Shown piece by piece: positions 61,730 to 64,000 of a stretch of 64,000 nucleotides of DNA. Numbering within the stretch: position 1 is the first letter of the stretch; every line of letters begins with the position of its first letter. Where the stretch lies: assembly GCA_934309345.1 (NCBI GenBank), contig CAKRDD010000002.1, positions 156,320 through 220,319 of the forward strand, read 5' to 3'. The notes beneath the pieces were generated by a model, which searched no databases, had not been told where the DNA came from, and worked only from the letters and a program-made list of their open reading frames with translations. A program made the translations under genes and the position numbers. This DNA is from an uncultured Mediterraneibacter sp. Lineage in GTDB: Bacteria; Bacillota; Clostridia; Lachnospirales; Lachnospiraceae.

Positions 61730-62929
61730 TTATTCAGCTGCATCTTCTGTCTGAAGTACCTGATACTCTCCACTCTTAACAACTACTACTGTAGGCTCTT
61801 TTGTAGGCTCTCCGTCTTCTGACCATGTGATGCTCTTTCCTGTAAGTCCATCATATGTGATCTCTGTCATACCTTTCTTAAGTGCGTCACAGATATCTGA
61901 TACACTCTGGTCTGGTGTAACATTTTCTTTCTCAGCTGCTGCTTTGATTACATATACACAGTCATAAGCATCTGCTGCGAACTGAATAGGTGTGTCTCCA
62001 AATGCTTCTTTGTAATCAGCAACGAATTTCTGTGTTGCTTCATCTGTAGCATTTGCTGTAAATGGTGTAAGGAACATTAAGTCTTCTGCAAGGTTTGCAT
62101 CAAATCCTTCAAGATCGAGGATACCGTCCATACCATCACATCCGAACCACTTCGGTGTAAATCCTGCTTTGTTTGCCTGAGCAAGGATCAGAGAAGCTTC
62201 CTGATAGTAAATTGGAAGGAATACAAGTTCAGCACCTGCATCTTTTGCTTTCTGGATCTGTACAGAGAAGTCTGTCTTGTTATCTGCTGTAAATGCTTCT
62301 GCTGCTACAACATCAAGTCCTTTTGCCTTAGCTTCTGTTGCAAATGTCTGATAAATTCCTGAAGAATATGTGTCAGAGCTGTTGTAGATGATTGCTACTT
62401 TTGTTGCAAGCTTATTCTCTGCAATATAATCTGCTGATGCACTACCCTGGTTAGGATCTGAGAAACACATACGGAATGCATTGTCATACTGGATACTGTC
62501 TACTGCTGTAGCAGATGGTGTCAGCTGGAACATGTTATCTGAATGAGTCTCCTCAACAACTGCTGTACAAGGTGTAGAAGTTGTTGTTCCGATCAGTGCC
62601 TGCATTCCCCAGTCTTTCAGAGTATTGTAAGCATTCACTGATTTCTCTGAATCTGCCTGATCATCTTCAAACTTATATTCAATCTGTTTTCCGTTGATTC
62701 CGCCTGCTGCGTTGATCTCATCTACTGCAAGCTGGATACCATTCTTTACGGCTGTTCCGTAGATTGCTGCATCTCCTGTTGTAGGTCCGATACCACCAAT
62801 CTTAAATGTGTCAGCGTCTGAAGAACCGCTGTCACTCTTTCCACTATTTCCTGAGCTTCCACAAGCTGCCAGGGATACTACCATGGCTGATGCAAGCATA
62901 ACACTTGCTGCTTTTTTCCACATCTTCAT
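61730..62929 (-). CDS. livJ: ABC transporter substrate-binding lipoprotein, LivJ-type
   Basis: 399 residues. A signal peptide ends with the lipobox LAAC (MVVSLAACGSSG), then a Gly/Ser linker and the LivJ/periplasmic ligand-binding fold: FKIGGIGPTTGDAAIYG, GGINGKQIEYKFEDD, TSTPCTAVVEET, NMFQLTPSATAVD. It captures substrate outside the membrane for LivHMGF (51937-55378). A separate promoter drives it. The ligand is unknown; quinate/shikimate-type acids are possible from the genes beside it. Confidence 0.92.
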   Translation of the reverse strand: MKMWKKAASVMLASAMVVSLAACGSSGNSGKSDSGSSDADTFKIGGIGPTTGDAAIYGTAVKNGIQLAVDEINAAGGINGKQIEYKFEDDQADSEKSVNAYNTLKDWGMQALIGTTTSTPCTAVVEETHSDNMFQLTPSATAVDSIQYDNAFRMCFSDPNQGSASADYIAENKLATKVAIIYNSSDTYSSGIYQTFATEAKAKGLDVVAAEAFTADNKTDFSVQIQKAKDAGAELVFLPIYYQEASLILAQANKAGFTPKWFGCDGMDGILDLEGFDANLAEDLMFLTPFTANATDEATQKFVADYKEAFGDTPIQFAADAYDCVYVIKAAAEKENVTPDQSVSDICDALKKGMTEITYDGLTGKSITWSEDGEPTKEPTVVVVKSGEYQVLQTEDAAE

Positions 62930-62974
62930 AATAATCTCCTCCTAGAAATTAAAATAATAAACTTTATGTGTCAT

Positions 62975-63004
62975 ATATTAGCTCGTAGAAGTATGATTTG
63001 TCAA
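62975..63004 (-). promoter_or_regulatory. Promoter of livJ
   Basis: TTGACA (62999-63004), 18 bases, TAATAT (62975-62980) on the minus strand, about 45 bases before the start. Two TCAAGT-containing repeats lie further upstream (63050-63080) and may bind a regulator. Confidence 0.75.
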
Positions 63005-63168
63005 GCAGAAATAGAGTGCAATCTGTTTTTTATCTATATTCGTTAAATATGGTCAAGTGATATTAAAATAGATCAAGTTGATTGTTGTATCTATTAATCT
63101 GATATCTTAATACATTTCGTTCTATGGAATCAGGTTCTGTTTCTAACCAGGATAATGCAGACGTATCT

Positions 63169-63852
63169 TCACCTTACCAATACATCTTTACTGGTGATAT
63201 TTTCTCCCGGAAAGCGAAACCATATAAAATCATTATGACTTACACCATGTGTCTTCCGTACTATTTCATATGGATTATACTCCTTAAGCCCCAGATGATT
63301 TAAGATTTCATCAATATCAGGCCTGCCTTTTTCAAAACATCTTAATTCTAGAATCTTTCCTAGCTGATAACGAGTCATCTTCTTCTCTGCAAATAGTTGT
63401 CGCCCTGGATTGTCTGAAAATCGTGATACAATCACATTTTTCTTTTTCACATATACTCTGGCCGTAATTTCATCTTTCCAGTATACTTCAAAAGTGAATT
63501 CATCCATGACATTTTCTTTTTTAGTCCTTTTCTCATAGCACGCTAGCATCTTACTTACAGTCATAATATCCCATTCTAAGTCTTGTATCTCTTTTGACAA
63601 ATGCTCAATTCTTAACTGAATATTTTCTATATCTGCAATCTTTCCAGGAATAACCGGAGACAGATAGCTGCTTTTGACTTTTCCGTCTTTACGTTGTTGT
63701 GCATAATAATATAATTCGCCATGAATTTTCTTTATTGTAATGCTTTGCTTTTCCGTAGAAATTTCTTGTAATTCTTTTTTCTTAATATCCAACTCCTTTT
63801 TATAAAGTGCTTCTTGATATTTTAATATTCTGTAGGTTTGTTGTATCTCCAT
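63169..63852 (-). CDS. Coiled-coil protein of unknown function
   Basis: 227 residues. The first 110 residues form a charged helix/coiled coil (KKELDIKKKELQEISTEKQS). The C-terminal half has a compact region ending RKTHGVSHNDFIWFRF, with QLFAEKKMTRYQLGKILELR before it. This C-terminal stretch reminds me of small proteins that sit beside HipA-like kinases in Firmicutes, but no kinase lies in the window, so I do not assign a role. Confidence 0.6.
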   Translation of the reverse strand: MEIQQTYRILKYQEALYKKELDIKKKELQEISTEKQSITIKKIHGELYYYAQQRKDGKVKSSYLSPVIPGKIADIENIQLRIEHLSKEIQDLEWDIMTVSKMLACYEKRTKKENVMDEFTFEVYWKDEITARVYVKKKNVIVSRFSDNPGRQLFAEKKMTRYQLGKILELRCFEKGRPDIDEILNHLGLKEYNPYEIVRKTHGVSHNDFIWFRFPGENITSKDVLVR

Positions 63853-63870
63853 AATTCATCACCTATCATT

Positions 63871-63913
63871 ATTGTAACCTATATTTTTATTTTTTTCAAT
63901 ATATGTAGGTTAC
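63871..63913 (-). promoter_or_regulatory. Promoter with flanking inverted repeats
   Basis: TTGAAA (63894-63899), 17 bases, TACAAT (63871-63876) on the minus strand. GTAACCTA (63874-63881) and TAGGTTAC (63906-63913) are inverted across it, as in an autoregulated operator. Confidence 0.65.
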
Positions 63914-63927
63914 TTAATTTTGCAAAG

Positions 63928-63950
63928 AAAAAAACAGCGCTTTCGCACTG
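63928..63950 (-). terminator. Terminator of a transcript entering from the right edge
   Basis: On the minus strand CAGTGC, GAAA, GCGCTG then TTTTTTT (63928-63934) make an intrinsic terminator. The gene it ends lies beyond 64000. The stretch before it (63951-64000) holds CCTTCAAAACTAC, of a type often seen near rRNA operons, so an rRNA operon may be next (weak inference). Confidence 0.75.
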
Positions 63951-64000
63951 CTTCTCATTCCTGTCTATATTCCATGTACCTTCAAAACTACATACAGTCA

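Noticed and set aside
1..64000. CRISPR array
   Set aside because: No regularly spaced repeats of 25-40 bases were found; direct repeats present are pairs only.

Overview
The window looks like a chromosomal segment of an anaerobic, low-to-mid GC Firmicute, most likely a Lachnospiraceae-type Clostridium. Evidence: the gene order hrcA-grpE-dnaK-dnaJ behind a perfect CIRCE element, strong AGGAGG ribosome binding sites, consensus sigma-A promoters, Gram-positive type exopolysaccharide genes rich in iron-sulfur proteins, and an iron-sulfur flavin enoate-reductase-type enzyme. Most genes lie on the minus strand.

Layout. 1-9.3 kb: the 5' part of glmS, an AAA-ATPase/PD-(D/E)XK protein, ttcA with a small partner gene, a flavodoxin-fold membrane oxidoreductase and a large SWIM/SNF2 helicase. 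9.3-22.3 kb: an accessory island. It opens with a Panacea-domain antitoxin candidate and partner, then higBA-like, hicAB and orphan XRE cassettes, most with a palindromic operator on a consensus promoter. A truncated RAYT transposase, degraded antitoxin copies and a complete group II intron with its reverse transcriptase are interleaved. Next comes a two-gene operon: a membrane-anchored Ig-like surface protein followed by a 1331-residue metallophosphoesterase-NACHT-beta-propeller protein. This is the best candidate for an undescribed defence system in the window.

22.5-39.9 kb: an AT-rich exopolysaccharide locus with glycosyltransferases, Wzx flippase, Wzy polymerase, UDP-galactopyranose mutase, a nucleotidyltransferase, three polysaccharide pyruvyl transferase family proteins and three FrhB-like iron-sulfur proteins, two of which directly follow a pyruvyl transferase gene. 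39.9-41.9 kb: gene-poor DNA with inverted repeats, long palindromes and a zinc-ribbon/AP2 protein.

41.9-51.9 kb: housekeeping genes (heat-shock operon, lepB, 5-formyl-THF cyclo-ligase, cytidylate-kinase-like protein) and some membrane proteins of unknown role. 51.9-63 kb: a branched-chain-type ABC transporter (livHMGF, separate livJ), aroD, a YdiB-like aroE, two LysR regulators and an old-yellow-enzyme family flavoprotein. Two matching LysR boxes lie about 65 bases upstream of the predicted starts of aroE and the flavoprotein gene, which suggests a co-regulated quinate/shikimate-type uptake and reduction module. The window ends with an unknown coiled-coil protein behind an operator-like repeat, and a terminator for a transcript entering from the right.
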